Shown: positions 1-12,329 of the stretch, one piece after another
Position numbering within the stretch: position 1 is the first letter of the stretch
How the letters are laid out: every line of letters starts with the position of its first letter
NCBI GenBank assembly: GCA_020466095.1
Contig: CM035809.1
Location: forward strand, 5,940,723-6,004,722
Direction of reading: 5' to 3'
Source of the DNA: Chlorops oryzae
Lineage: Eukaryota; Arthropoda; Insecta; Diptera; Chloropidae
Length of the DNA stretch: 64,000 bases
Made by a program: the position numbers and the translations under genes
The notes under the pieces: model-generated
Told to the model about the DNA's origin: nothing
Database searches by the model: none
The model's input: only the letters and a program-made list of their open reading frames with translations

Positions 1-8
1 AACATAGG

Positions 9-114
9 GCCAAGGTGCAATAGTCCGAGAGTCGTACGTGCAACTCTCTCTCTCTCTCTCTCTCTCTCCCCACACTCGCACGTACGCATTACTCTCGGAC
101 TATTGTACCTTGGC
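9..114. repeat. Fold-back inverted repeat with CT-repeat loop
   Basis: Arms at 9-41 and 78-114 are reverse complements with one mismatch and one 4-base bulge (GCCAAGGTGCAATAGTCC against its complement, then CGTACGTGC against GCACGTACG). The loop is a CT microsatellite. It looks like a small palindromic MITE or fold-back element; no target-site duplication could be recognised. Confidence 0.7.
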
Positions 115-3100
115 TCATATAATAAACCATAGAATCAAAACTATTAGACTTACGATTGGAGTTGCAACGGATATCCGCCTCTTTCTTTGTTTTTCAATTG
201 ATGAAGTAAATCAAAAATTTCCAATTAAAATACCCTAAAAGTATGCAACTATTTACTTAAAAGAATTATGGCTAATCGTTTGAACGTGAATATATCCTAT
301 ATGAAGGATTTTATTACATCTGTGTTTTGAAAAAAAATGCTTGGGAGTCTTTAGGCTACATTTTGAGACTAGTCCAGAATACGAGTTGTCACCTTAAACA
401 TAAATATAAGCCGAAAATTTGAGTTAAAAACTTCCAAAATTTTTTTTTGTATAAAACCATAACTGTAACTCAAAAACCTAATGATGTAGTTTGAGTCCCC
501 GTTGCCGAAATAGCGAGAAACCGTTTCAGGTCTATCTGATTTTTGGACTATCACAGTGTAATCAGACAGAAAGCAGTAGCACGGCTGCGGCCATTGATAA
601 TTCCTGCCAAGCAATATTTGAACTTTATTTGACTTTCGACGTTAAATATTGGGTTGCGAAAGGGGAATTGTTATTGCCAATTTACTTGGCAAGAGTGCGT
701 ATTGTTTCAGTTGGTTTTGTTGTCTTTGTTTCAATCTAACTCCTATAGCCACAATTGAGCCATAAATGCGGAAATGATGCCAAAAGCCTATTTGGCTTTA
801 ACTCCTATAAGGAATATTCACACGCTCATACATATACTCATATATTTACTTATATGTTTATACACATTACTCAGTAAATACTTTAGTTGCCTAAAACCAC
901 TTGTGACCACACTTGAGAGCAACGTTAAGGCAAGTCGAGTGCACACAGAAAATTTATTGCCTTGAGGAAGTCATCGAATGTCTTTTGTGGTGCCGTAACT
1001 CGTATCGAGCGCTGCTTTTGTTGCCCTGGGTAAGTTAATGACAATTCAAGAGGAACGAACTTACTGAGAATTTTTATCCTTATAGAAAGCTCCACAATTA
1101 AGCCAAGAAAAGAGAATTCTTTGAACTCTAGGGATATAAAAAGGGCGTTGGGATTTTTTAAGACCTTTGGACCTTCGTAGTTTCAAATCAGTTTCACTGC
1201 ACAATGCCGCACCTCATACTGACTCGTGAAAAATGTATTCCAAATGTATTCCACACGAAATCCAATTCGAATTGTGCCAACAAAAAAAGGTCTTCAGTCG
1301 AACACATGTTTGCATACCCGTAGACAGGAAATCCAATTAAACTTGGAAGAAGAAAGCTGACACGATTTGTGAGGCTGATAAAAAATAATTCTGCTCATTT
1401 GGCTTAATGACGCACAGTATGACACATGTCAAAAATTAATGACGTATGCGGTTCCACTAGTTTTCGTTTGATCAGATGATGAAGGAAAAACGATTTCGAG
1501 TCGAATACTTCTCATAATTTTATGGGACACAAAATCATCAGCATCATCAGATAAGAAACTGTAGCATACTTACAGGGGACCATTAAAAATAAAAAATTTG
1601 TTGCACAAATATCTTACAGTCAATGCTAAAGTAACAAGACAAGAACCAATGCCAGAGGTTAAACATTTCTAACAACAAGTTTTAACGAAATTTTAAGTGG
1701 CTTACAAAGAACGGTTTACCCCCAGAGCCAAGAGATCACAAAGATGACGGTTTACTTTTATGTTTCAGTCGTAAACATTCGCACGTGCTCAAGTGACAAT
1801 TTTTCCAAATGCGCTCCACTTTCCCACGACCTCACGGTGTCAGGTGCAACCGTTGTTGATACATATTTGTTGCGTGAAATCTCACAGGTCATAAAATGCG
1901 GTTAAAACGGAGGATTTAAGAAAATATTTCACAGTTTTGCCTGCTTTGTTTCAAAAGTTGTGCTCATGCGACCTCATGAAGGCAGAACGCATTTCAACCG
2001 GTAGCCATAGTTGGTGATGTTAGAGGAGGAGTTAATAGAAAAAAATAAAGAAACCAAACGAATTTGCTGATAACTAAGGCAATAGATAATATTTCAATTC
2101 AGCACCCAAAAGTATGCATTGAAATATTCCGACTATCTCCGATCGTAATAAATCTGTTTATTCTTGTTGCTATGCCCTTTTAATCCCATCTTCAGGAGGG
2201 GTTTTGAAAGATGTGTGGATAGCTTAAAAGCCTAGATGAAGCTCGGTTTATAAAGGGTTAAAATGCTATGACTTGGATTTTAATTATTCAAATGCATACC
2301 TTTAGGTGCTAAATTTAAATATATTCTATTGCTCTACAAATAAAGAAAGTAAGCTCCGAAAATTATGCTGTTCCTGTCCAATTTAATATAATTAATTATT
2401 TCTATTCCAGCTTCTTTTTTTTAAGTCCTCCATCAATGAAGGATTGGTCGTCATAAATTCCTATTTGGCAATTTAATCTCTTACGCAATGGTACTTTTCT
2501 GTTGCATACATTGCGGATGCCATTGCGTTACGAAATTTCAACTGACGGTAAAGGTTGAATAAAATGCTTCAAAGTGCGGCACAAACTGCAGACCAAAAGC
2601 CACAAGCCTTTCTCTTGTTATGAAACAAGCACAGCCAACATGGCGAAGTGACAACTTTTTTGTGTGTGCGTGTGTATGTGTATGAATACTCAAACGCTGA
2701 ACTTACCCAAACATATCCTAAAAGCAGACTAGTTTTGTTTGGCTTTGCATGGATTTCAAAATTAATGGCAAATCGGATTTGAAACGGAGCTGTATTTATT
2801 CCAAACATTTTGCTCAGAGACCTCGTTGATGGGAATGGAGGATTGGGCAGGGATAGGTGAATTGAAATGTGAAACATGCGAGTGAAACCCATGGGGAGAA
2901 CGTGTGGCAATCTGTATGCATGTTTATTTGCATATTTTATGAACGGCATTGAGGTGCGGTTCGACATTCTTGGATCAGTTTCAGATTCAATATTGAAATC
3001 CATTTTACTCATCTCAAAGAGTTGGAGAAATTTATATTTTTCGTCAAGGCCAAAGCATTTCGCAATCCAGATGGAGAATCATTGATTTTTTTTGGTGTTG

Positions 3101-6100
3101 AATTGAGGAAAAGAAAAACGAAATGAACCCTGATATTTTGTTTATCTTTTTGGGGTAAATGTAGCTAGCTTTAAGACATTGGCATTACTTCGAAGAGCTT
3201 TAAAGGAAAATTTATCATTCATCCAAAAGTTGAAACTGTATATAGGAAGCAAAAAACTATCTCAAAGGATTTTGTTCTGCTCTGAAACAAAATTGATTCT
3301 GGTCACAATTTTTTTTTTACTTGTCCCCAGTCTCTATGCCAATCAATTTAGGGTTCCAAATAATATTTACTTTTGGAATTTTATCTCTTCTTATTCGAAG
3401 GACTAATCAAAAATTGTTCTACGCGCCGAATGGTTATCAACCTTTTTTGTCTTCTGATGCCCTTCTTTATATCCCTAATAAAGATTAATATTTTCCCTCC
3501 GAGTAGAGCAGAGCAATCTTCGCAACTAATGATGAATTTATTTGATTAATTGTGTTGATTAATTGTGTTGGAGAGGAAACTTCATTAATAGGCCAGATCA
3601 AAATCTGTTCATTAATTATTTTGTGCTTATGGGCGAAGTGATTAGTCTAATGGAACTTATGGCGAATTGATGTGGTGTTTTATGTGGTTGGATGTTTCGT
3701 TTGCAAGCGAGAGAGGCAAATAACACTATTTTACATAGTTATACAGTATGCAGCCATTTTTGTGAGAAGTCCAAAATTTTTAAAATATTTTAAACTCAAC
3801 AACTCAACAAGAAAAATGATTTTATTTCTCCTGAAAAAATAATGCTGTAAGCAAGTGTAATTGATTGCCATTAGAAAGGGCGATGATATGCCAAGCTATA
3901 AATTCCACATAGGTATTATCCGTTCATGCACAAAAATTTTTTAAAAATTAATTGAATGTAGAATCCCATCATCCCTCTCGAAGACAAAATTTTTTTGGGG
4001 GATCTGAGGAGATGAAGTTAGTGAATGATGGTTTAAGATTCAAAGCCTTCTGAAAATTCTATGGAAGTAAGTTTCATTTTCCTTGATTTGAATGGTTTGA
4101 AAGTGAAAAAATGAAAAGCTTAGTAAAAAATTTCTTATCCACAATGGTCGAGCTCACATTTGACATTCATCTACGTTCCCGTCGTATACGTAATGTAAAA
4201 ATTTTATGAAGTGACGTTAATCATACGGCATTGGTGCAAATTAAGCTAAGTGAATTTCGTGACTCATCAGCGCATTTGGAAAGCCTAAAGAATTTCTATT
4301 CTTGAAACATCTAAAGTACAACCAAATTTTGAAGCTTCTGAGAATTATAGCAAACAGCTTGAAATCTGATGGCTTATTTGGGAACGATTACTTTCAGTTA
4401 GCAGATTTCCCAAGTTTCGCCTAAGTCCTTAATTGGCTAAGTCTTTGCTCTTGCTCTAGCGGTAAGATTAATTTGTCAATGAATATTTTGAAAAAATATT
4501 CGATCTTATATCGCATGAGCCATTTACGATTGGCGGATATGAATTAAAATTGCTTTAAATTAAATAAATCATTTTCGAATTTTACAATAAAAATTTACAA
4601 CAAAAAATCTTTCAGAAATCCTTTATTCCAATTATCTTACTGATACAATTCCGGCAAGAAATCGGGCACGTTATTTTTTGTTCGAAATTTCGAATTATTT
4701 ATGTGAAAAATGAAATATTTTAATTGCTTTACTTAATTCTTTTCACATACGCAAATAAGACTGCGTAGCAAATTTCTTCGCAAAGGCTTAAAGCGGAAAC
4801 GGAAATTTTTACTCTCGTCAATTGCTTCCGCTTCGTTAAGCTTGTTCGCTTTTTCCTATTGTTCGCGCAAGAATTCACAACTGCCGCCATCATACACGTT
4901 TCCGCGCACATTCGACGATGGAAGGCTTAAAAATAATGACAACAGAAATAAAAGATATAAAAATAAATTTTTATGGTAATGCGACAATTTGCGGCAGTGA
5001 AATTCGTTACTGTCCTTACAAGCTTCGGTAAATTGGCAGCACAATTCGAAAAAAAATTTTTTCAAAGGAAATTAAAAATTCAATAACTTCCATTCATCTC
5101 GCCTTGAATTGAGTATAAAAATTGGTGTCATTAAGTCGTTGCTTTTTATGACTTAATGGTATTCAGAATATAATTTTCTTGACTGAACATAGCAGTATGA
5201 AACAAAAAGTCCTAAAGCGGTTAGCATTTTTTATTTTGAGGGATATTTTTTTAAAATCGGATAATACATTGACGAATGCTTACTGGTAGAAAAATTTGCA
5301 ATAACATTAAAAAAAGCATTTTTTTATTGGAGCTCTTGATTCTTTGTATTATTTATTCCACTTATTTTTCATCAGAAACAAGTGAGTATGAATTAATAGC
5401 CGCTGCTGTGCCGCGCATGCTCAGTGATAACTAACTAAATAAAGTTTGAAATCAATGCTGGATTGTTTTACCTTCGTTCAGAAGAGGCTTTCGCAATAAT
5501 CTTTTGAAAGCGCCATGCGTGAAAGATTCCGAATGGACTGCGAAGTATTCATCAAAGAATCTAATATTTTTTACATATATTTTGTTGGTAGAATTGAGAG
5601 AAACATTGTCTATGCTCCATCCAGAAAGTCGTGTACCTAAACGTCAAGACGAAACGTTCTCAAAAATCATCTAAATGCTTGCTGATTTTTTGTCCAAATC
5701 ATTTCTTAAGTCGGCGAAACCTTTGTTTCTCCTTCCTCCGTGTCCACTGCTGAGTAAAACGTTTTTGTTTGGTCATTTGCCATGCATTTTCCTACCGGTG
5801 CTCATGTCTACGAGCAGACATTCCACACATTCTGGTTTTGGAGATTTTACTCACAAGAGGCGTAGTGCGCATGTTTGGGGATTTGATTGGGGAACCTGAA
5901 TGCGTTTTGCAAGCCTACACGGGCAGACTTAGTCAAAATGGACCGCCATAACAAACGGGACAGCGAAATCTCAAATGGAAACGAGGATGAATTTGAATTT
6001 AAGTGTGTTTAATACAATTTGAAACATTGGATTCTTGAGGGAATCAAAATGAAATTAAACCGCGCATAAAAAAGAAATATAATTAGATGAAGCAGCACAT

Positions 6101-6997
6101 CAATGAATCTAAATTCTTTCCATCATTAAATATGTCACTTCTTATGTAAAAAAAGAATTATCGTTGATTGAATGAAAATGAAAACAGAATTACGATTTTT
6201 ATAATAACTTTTTTTGTCTTAAAATCTGATCTGCGGAAATCAATGAAGAAGTTTTTATTAGTGTTTTGTATTTGAAGAACCTCTGCATAAACGCCTCACA
6301 ACTTCATTGCGTCAAAATTTCCAGTTTCAGCCCTGCTGCATTGAAATTGAGTTCTCCCAGCGTAGATTCACAAGCACTGCTGCCGGTTGGTGACGAGCTT
6401 CAACGACGGAATGCATTAGAATTTCATGTTGATGGGAGTTATGAAAATTTGTCATGTTTGTGCGTGCATTTGTGTGTCGGGCCGTGCGTTGATTGCGGCG
6501 GAAAATTGCTGCGGGTCTCTTCCAAAAGGAATGTCATGGGGCTTGAGCGCTTGATTTCTCCATTATTCTCTCAAACCAGCAGGAATATTGTCCTTGTGTG
6601 GATGCATCGTCCTGTGAACCAGTTTTGTGATGACGCTTATGACTGCGTTTTTTTTTTTTGCAATCGGTATTCATTCGCTAGAAAGCCGTTTGATTTATTG
6701 TATCCATATCATAAGCCCTCACTTCCTTTTTATAGTACGACAATACACTGAGACGATGGATAAATTGAAGAATAGAATGATAAATGTTACAACGATACAA
6801 AACAGACTAATTGACATGGGCTAAACTTTTAATAACAGGGCATTTAGTAGGGGCTTCTGATCGAGGTTATGTAAATCCTTTGAAGTCACAGTTTTTTTTT
6901 TTTTTTTTTTAGATTTTGCTTCATTAGCAGGATATTTCCCATGGTATAGAATGGCAAGTGAAGGAAGCGAGTGGAAAATATTTAAGCTTCACAAATC
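115..6997. other. Intergenic, no gene recognised
   Basis: AT-rich sequence with only short uninformative open frames. The longest, at 2569-3012 minus and 6266-6751 plus, show no signal peptide, domain or fly-like codon pattern. Homopolymer T runs occur near 6650 and 6890. No RNA gene was recognised. Confidence 0.6.
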
Positions 6998-7255
6998 TCA
7001 TTGCCAGGGCTCGGGTTTTGTTGACTTTTATAAATTTAAAGCATACTTTATGGAGTAAAATTTGGTTTAACTCACATAAAGTTAACATTAAATTCAATTG
7101 TTAGGTTCAATATGAATTTGTTAGAAGTTAGAACAACGGTATGAGGTTCAACTTCGCTAATATTATTCGCAAAATGCTGGTAAGAAAAATATTTTACCAC
7201 ATAAAGTATGCTTTAAGTTTATAAAAGTCAATAAAATCCGAGCCCTACTCATTGC
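6998..7255. mobile_element. hAT-type MITE with 8-bp TSD
   Basis: A 242-bp element (7006-7247) has terminal inverted repeats of about 46 bp beginning (C/T)AGGGCTCGG and containing TTGACTTTTATAAA. It is flanked by perfect 8-bp direct repeats CTCATTGC at 6998-7005 and 7248-7255. An 8-bp duplication and a YAGGG terminus are the signature of the hAT superfamily. There is no ORF, so it is a non-autonomous element that would need transposase from elsewhere. Confidence 0.88.
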
Positions 7256-9890
7256 AAAGCTTCAAAAAACGATTTTTTCATTTAGAAGATTGGAAAATAT
7301 GTTAGTTAAAGAGGTAAAAACCTACTCGCGTGGAGAGTAAAATATCCTTCAAATAATACAAAAAACTTTTAAAGCGGGTTTGTTTTATAACGAAAATATT
7401 GAGCCTTAAAGTATGCAAAGCACTTTTAAGGAAATTGTTTTTAAAAACATAATGAGACACAGTTTAAGAACTACAAGAGTTAAATGCTTATTTCTTTTAG
7501 AAAAATAATAAGGACGAAACTATCTTTGAAACTGCGCTAAATGACTACTAAAATTTAGTTATTTATTTCAAAATGAAAGTTATTAATTTTATAATTTACA
7601 TGCTAGGAGCACTGGCAACGGAGGCCTTCGGCTTGACTAATAAAATTATTAGTTTATGTACTTGAAAGCAAGGCATGGATATTTTTTTCCGACTTGAGAC
7701 GAAAAATCTTTCAAAAAATTACTTATGGACTAGCCCTCACCAAATCCCTATCCTTTCCTCTGCAAACGATTAATGTATGAATGAATGAGAAAACTCTTCT
7801 ATTATCCTGGCGTATCCGCATAATTTGATTGAAAAAATATCTTTATTTCCAAATACTTGAATACTCCTCAGCATACATCGCACCAGTTTCAATAAAATTT
7901 GATTGCATGATGTTGGATCCTTTTCATCTTTAGTTCTTTTTTTTTCCTTCTACTAAAAATTATTTAAAAAAATTCTATACAAAGAAAAGAAAACCAAACG
8001 AAGGAAATTTATGCGAACCGTCTATGAAGCATTCGGTTCTGAGAATGAATTGGATGTCCCAATTTATGCCGCCCTGATGAAGTTCATTTTCTTCTCAAAG
8101 GCAAATGGTCATTAATGTGTTAAGGTCTGGCACCCCGATTGAAACTGAGATTGAAATCTTGTGTTCAAATAAAAGGTAAAACGAAACCTGATGGAATTTA
8201 AATAAAAATGCATTGAAAAATGGGGAAGAATACTTATCTTAAGCTGGGGTTCCAGAAATTTCATTTGTTTTGAGTGATTTTTGATAAGAGATTTCAATGT
8301 GTTTGCTAAATTCTTAAAGTGTTTAAGCCAAAGAGTAATTCCTTGCCTTTATTATTGCCTTTTTCGAATAATCTATCACGATATGAGTGTTTCAAATAAG
8401 GTAGGCAATATTTTTAGCAATTTTTTTTATTGAATGAGACATGAGACATAAGTATGACTAGTTTCTTTAATTTCTGTTGAATTGCTTCGGAATTTTAAGT
8501 GCGTTTTTCAAGCAAAAGGGAAAATTACGACTTCGTGATGACATCGCTTGTTCTTTTTCTCATCAATCCTTATCTCAGACATTCAATTTATTTCGTCGCT
8601 TAAGCTCTTTTGTGGTGTCATTCCACACTTAATGCAGAAAGGAATCCGAAAAATCATTCAACACTTGCAGAAAGAAAAATGACTGAACAGTTGTTCTTAT
8701 TTTTGTTGTTATAGAAACGTCTGAAATAATATAATATGTGTCAATTGGGTCATTAATAATCTAAATAATAAGTGAAACCGGTGCTTGGAGAAAGCAAAAC
8801 TATGCTATGAAAAATGTCTTTACCATCAAACTCAACTCATTCTTTGCAATGGAAGAAGGAGAAATGGGAAATGACGTTAAAATCAGGAAAAGACGCAAAA
8901 TGATAGCATGGTTTCAGGCGCTTCCTGTTTCCTGTCAAACAGTGGATAATAAATAGCTTCCTTCATTGGATTTTGAATGCTATTGACTTAGATGCGAGCT
9001 GATTTCTAATGCTCTCAATGGAGGTGAGAGCTTTTCAAAAAAAATTTTCACTTTCGGCGTGGAAAGCAAAATATTTGTCAGTGTAACGTTTTCCTAACTG
9101 CATACGAAATGCAAATTTAATGACTACGAATATGTTGCAAACAATTTATTTAGATCAACTGGAGCTGACAAAATGTCTAGCATTCCCATTTTGCCCAAAC
9201 TGCAAGTCGCACGATGTGCTCACGTCGAAAAATGAGAGAGTTGCCAGCATTTTACTACAAGAAAGGGCAAATGCAGAGAAGGAAACAGAAAAATTTAAGA
9301 ACGGTGAATGAAAATGTTGGGCATTAAGCCACTAAAGACAGGGGAAAGCCTTCACTTACTTAGAGTCTGCTTTAAAATAAACATGGGCACTGACGTGTAA
9401 AAGTTCTTTCTTCTCTCACGTCAAATGGTGTGCAATGTTTGGCATTTCTTATGCCACAAAATTGGTCACTTTCTATATACATTTAAGACGTTTTATGTGA
9501 AGTCTCTTAGCCGTAAATAATACTTAGAGCGATGGATAAACGAAAATGTTGAGGAATTTTTTCGAAAACTTTTGCGTCCTTCTTTGAAGGTTTTGCTGGG
9601 ATTTTATGGTCTATTCTTGAAACATTAAAAAGTTTTGAATATATAATTTGAATGCATTTTAAAAGTGGATCTCCTGAAATCTTATTGAACTTATTTTGTT
9701 TTGAAAGAAATTAATTTCTACTTGTCTAGATCCATTAAAATCTATTTCCCGTTAAAATCTATCGTAATGCACGTTGGGTTGTAAAAAAAGCGCAAAAAAA
9801 TATTTTCTTTACCTTAGCATACTTCATGGAGTCCGTTCAATAACATATCTAAAGTTACCGAACAAAATGTAATGACAGTGGCATGTTATA
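7256..9890. other. Intergenic, no gene recognised
   Basis: AT-rich sequence. Open frames are under about 65 codons and look random. No tRNA, promoter pair or terminal-repeat structure was recognised. Confidence 0.55.
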
Positions 9891-10001
9891 TTGCTTCTGC
9901 AAGAATAATGTTGCAGTAATATTATAGCAATGTGGAAGTTGTAATATTGAAAGTGTAATATTGCAATGTAGCAGAAGTGTGGATTTAGAATATTAATAAT
10001 A

Positions 10002-10240
10002 TAATAGTGGTATTCAAGCAGCTGTGGAAATTGAAGTGTACAAATTTTGACCTTTTGTATGGTAGTTCATGGGAAGAGCAAGTGCAAAACATGTGCAATA
10101 ACATGGCGCAAATTTTGCCCATCAAAATCGATGTGCAATATTTGCCCGGCCGCGGAATTTTTTTTCCATACAAAAATATTTGCACAAATGCAAAATTTGC
10201 GACGTTGAAAAAATTGCACACCTGCTTGAATCCCACTAAT
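10002..10240. repeat. Imperfect inverted repeat, MITE-like
   Basis: The left arm starts at 10002 (TAATAGTGGTATTCAAGCAG) and the right arm ends at 10240; arms are imperfect complements over about 100 bp. This explains the overlapping open frames seen on both strands here. It sits among repeated GCAATATTGCAG-type words that extend from about 9890 to 10330. No target duplication was identified. Confidence 0.5.
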
Positions 10241-10362
10241 ATTGCTGAAATATTGCATATATAAGCAGCGGTTATATTAAAAAGTAAATGTTGCTGAAAC
10301 ATTGTTTGTAATATTACTGGAATACCTATAATAACCCTATAATAAAATAGTTGACATGGCAG

Positions 10363-11267
10363 GTTCAGAAGACCAAGCGCTTCGGAGAATACCGACGACG
10401 AACCGCAGATGTCGACGCGACAATTACTGCAAGTTAACATAGGTGAATTAATGTGCTTCAGTAACATCTAATAACAATTTCGGATATTGTAAATGTATAT
10501 CCTATATTTTCAGCATTATCGAAGGAACTTTTAAAAAAAGTGAACAAGGTTCTATCCAATCAGGATGCTATGAGTAAACGTATCGAAGCCCTTGAGCGAG
10601 GATCTCGTGATGAAAGCATGCGAGAAACAAAAGTGGATAAATTCGACATCTATGGGATAACGACCCAGTGCTTTCGACGGAGAAAGAGTTCGAAGAATTC
10701 GAGGAGAAATTAGGCGACGCGAATATTTTTGCATCTACTGTGAGTATTTCAAATCTGAAAATGAAACTTTAATAATTCTTTACGTAATGATCTTCAAAAT
10801 AGGTTTCGTTTATGATAACCGTAGGAGGAGGAAACTACAAAGAGCTCAGTAGCAATATTTTAAAGCGATTTTTGTCCGACAATCTGGCTGGAAATTTTAA
10901 TATGGCGGGAAAGAATAGAAGAGGAGAACCTCCGAAACGTCGATTTGCGGAGACGCGTTTGCTCCAAGCAATAATAAGTGAGCAAATAACTATGCCATAG
11001 TTTGATGTTGACTAATTATATATAAATTATTGTAGAGGCAGCCCGAAAGAAATCGGAACCAAACAACTCTGGAGTACAGTTTGATGAGGACTCTTTGAAG
11101 AAAAGTTATATTGCAACTTGGTTAGCACAGGCTCCTACCCGAAAGAAAAGAGCACGGTAAACAAATACTTTTAAGACGTTCACATCCTTTTGTTCAATCA
11201 CACAATTTTTACAGGAACAAACAGCAGCAAATTCGTGTAGAGAACGAAGCAGAAGAGTATAGATGAG
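10363..11267 (+). pseudogene. Broken multi-exon gene, DUF4806-like protein
   Basis: Five exon-like blocks read as one protein when GT-AG introns of 58-71 bp are removed: 10363-10442, 10514-10739, 10803-10977, 11036-11156 and 11215-11267, ending in TGA. The phases match at all four junctions. The middle part carries the pattern I associate with the insect DUF4806 domain: an EFEEFEEKLGDAN helix, a short hydrophobic strand, GGGNYKELSSNILKRFL, then a Phe-x-Glu-Thr-Arg-Leu-Leu helix. A Lys/Arg-rich stretch (TRKKRAR) near the C-terminus could be a nuclear signal. A one-base shift near 10640-10660 breaks the frame just before the domain, and no good first exon or start codon is visible, so this is a decayed copy or one with a sequencing error. 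AATAAA lies at 11343-11348. Flanking repeats suggest it may be transposon-borne. Function of the domain is unknown. Confidence 0.5.
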
Positions 11268-11471
11268 AGAAGGTATAGGAAGCGTTGCAATATGAATAAG
11301 AAACTCCTTTTTTTTTGCTAATAATATAATCACGGTATAATTAATAAATGTTCAGTGCATTCAACAAGTTGTAGTTTTTATTTAAAAAGTGCATTTCACA
11401 AAAAGGGAATACATTTCAGCGATATGTCTGAAATAATTTTCATATATTGTTGTAATATTGCAGGAATACCC

Positions 11472-11778
11472 CAGCGGAAAATTATCTACTGCATAACAAT
11501 GTCATCAGTGATGTCATCGATGACATATAGGTGACATTTTCATGCATGACATCTTGGAGGACATGTCATCGTAGAGGGATGCTGTTCACGTGCTTGAATC
11601 TCATTGGCTACTGAAATATAAATTAGGGTTTAGCGTAAGTTGAAGTGGTGAAGTCACCGGTGATTTCATTTCCAACTCCTGTACAAATGTCATACAAAGT
11701 CTGATATGAATTGTCATGCATACAAGATACAAAGTTACCCTGACTTCATCGATGATGTCAGTGGGACATTTGCCGCTG
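11472..11778. mobile_element. Possible MITE with CAGCGG ends
   Basis: The sequence runs from CAGCGGAAAAT at 11472 to ATTTGCCGCTG at 11778; subterminal arms are also inverted (GTCATCAGTGATGTCATCGA near the left, its near complement near the right). A perfect 16-bp palindrome ATGTCATCGATGACAT lies at 11511-11526. No clear target-site duplication is seen. Direct copies of GCAATATTGCAG-like words follow up to about 12030. Confidence 0.42.
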
Positions 11779-12329
11779 TTACTTCAGCAATATTTCAAAT
11801 GCAATGAAAAGGCAGATATTATTATATAGAAGCAAAGTAGAAGCAATGTATGTATCTGCAACATTGCTACAGCATTATCCGGATGGGAAATATTTGCAGA
11901 AACATTCCAAATGCAATGAAAAGGCGGACATTTACATGTTTCAGCAAGGTAGTATCTACTTATATGTCTGCAACATAACTACAACATTACTGCAATGTGC
12001 AATATTGCAGAAGTAATACTGCTGCAATATTGAAGTAATTTAAAATGCCGACTGGGCTATGAATTGAAAACCCACAACCTTTTCCATTATCTTAAAATGA
12101 ATATTTAACTGCGTACGTACATATGCATCCCTGCAGGAAGTGTGAGTAGTTTTAAAGTGGTTTTCATGTCAAAAAAACTAGTCAGACCTATCTACGCTGC
12201 AATGATTTCGCCTATTGAGAATTGACATAATGTTGTCCTACGAATTCTATCAGTGTCAGAATGACTATTGAAATACCAGAAACTGTAAGACCGATTTGAT
12301 ACATTTGAAAGAGAGTATGGTAGCCCTGG

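Noticed and set aside
2569..3012. 147-codon minus-strand frame
   Set aside because: Includes a translated TG-repeat tract (YSYTYTRTHK), with no domain, promoter or family resemblance.
4856..5065. Minus-strand frame with a hydrophobic stretch
   Set aside because: The hydrophobic segment lies mid-protein in A/T-run sequence and no promoter or initiator is seen.
6266..6751. 161-codon plus-strand frame
   Set aside because: Cys-rich by chance over T-rich DNA; no signal peptide, motif or supporting promoter.
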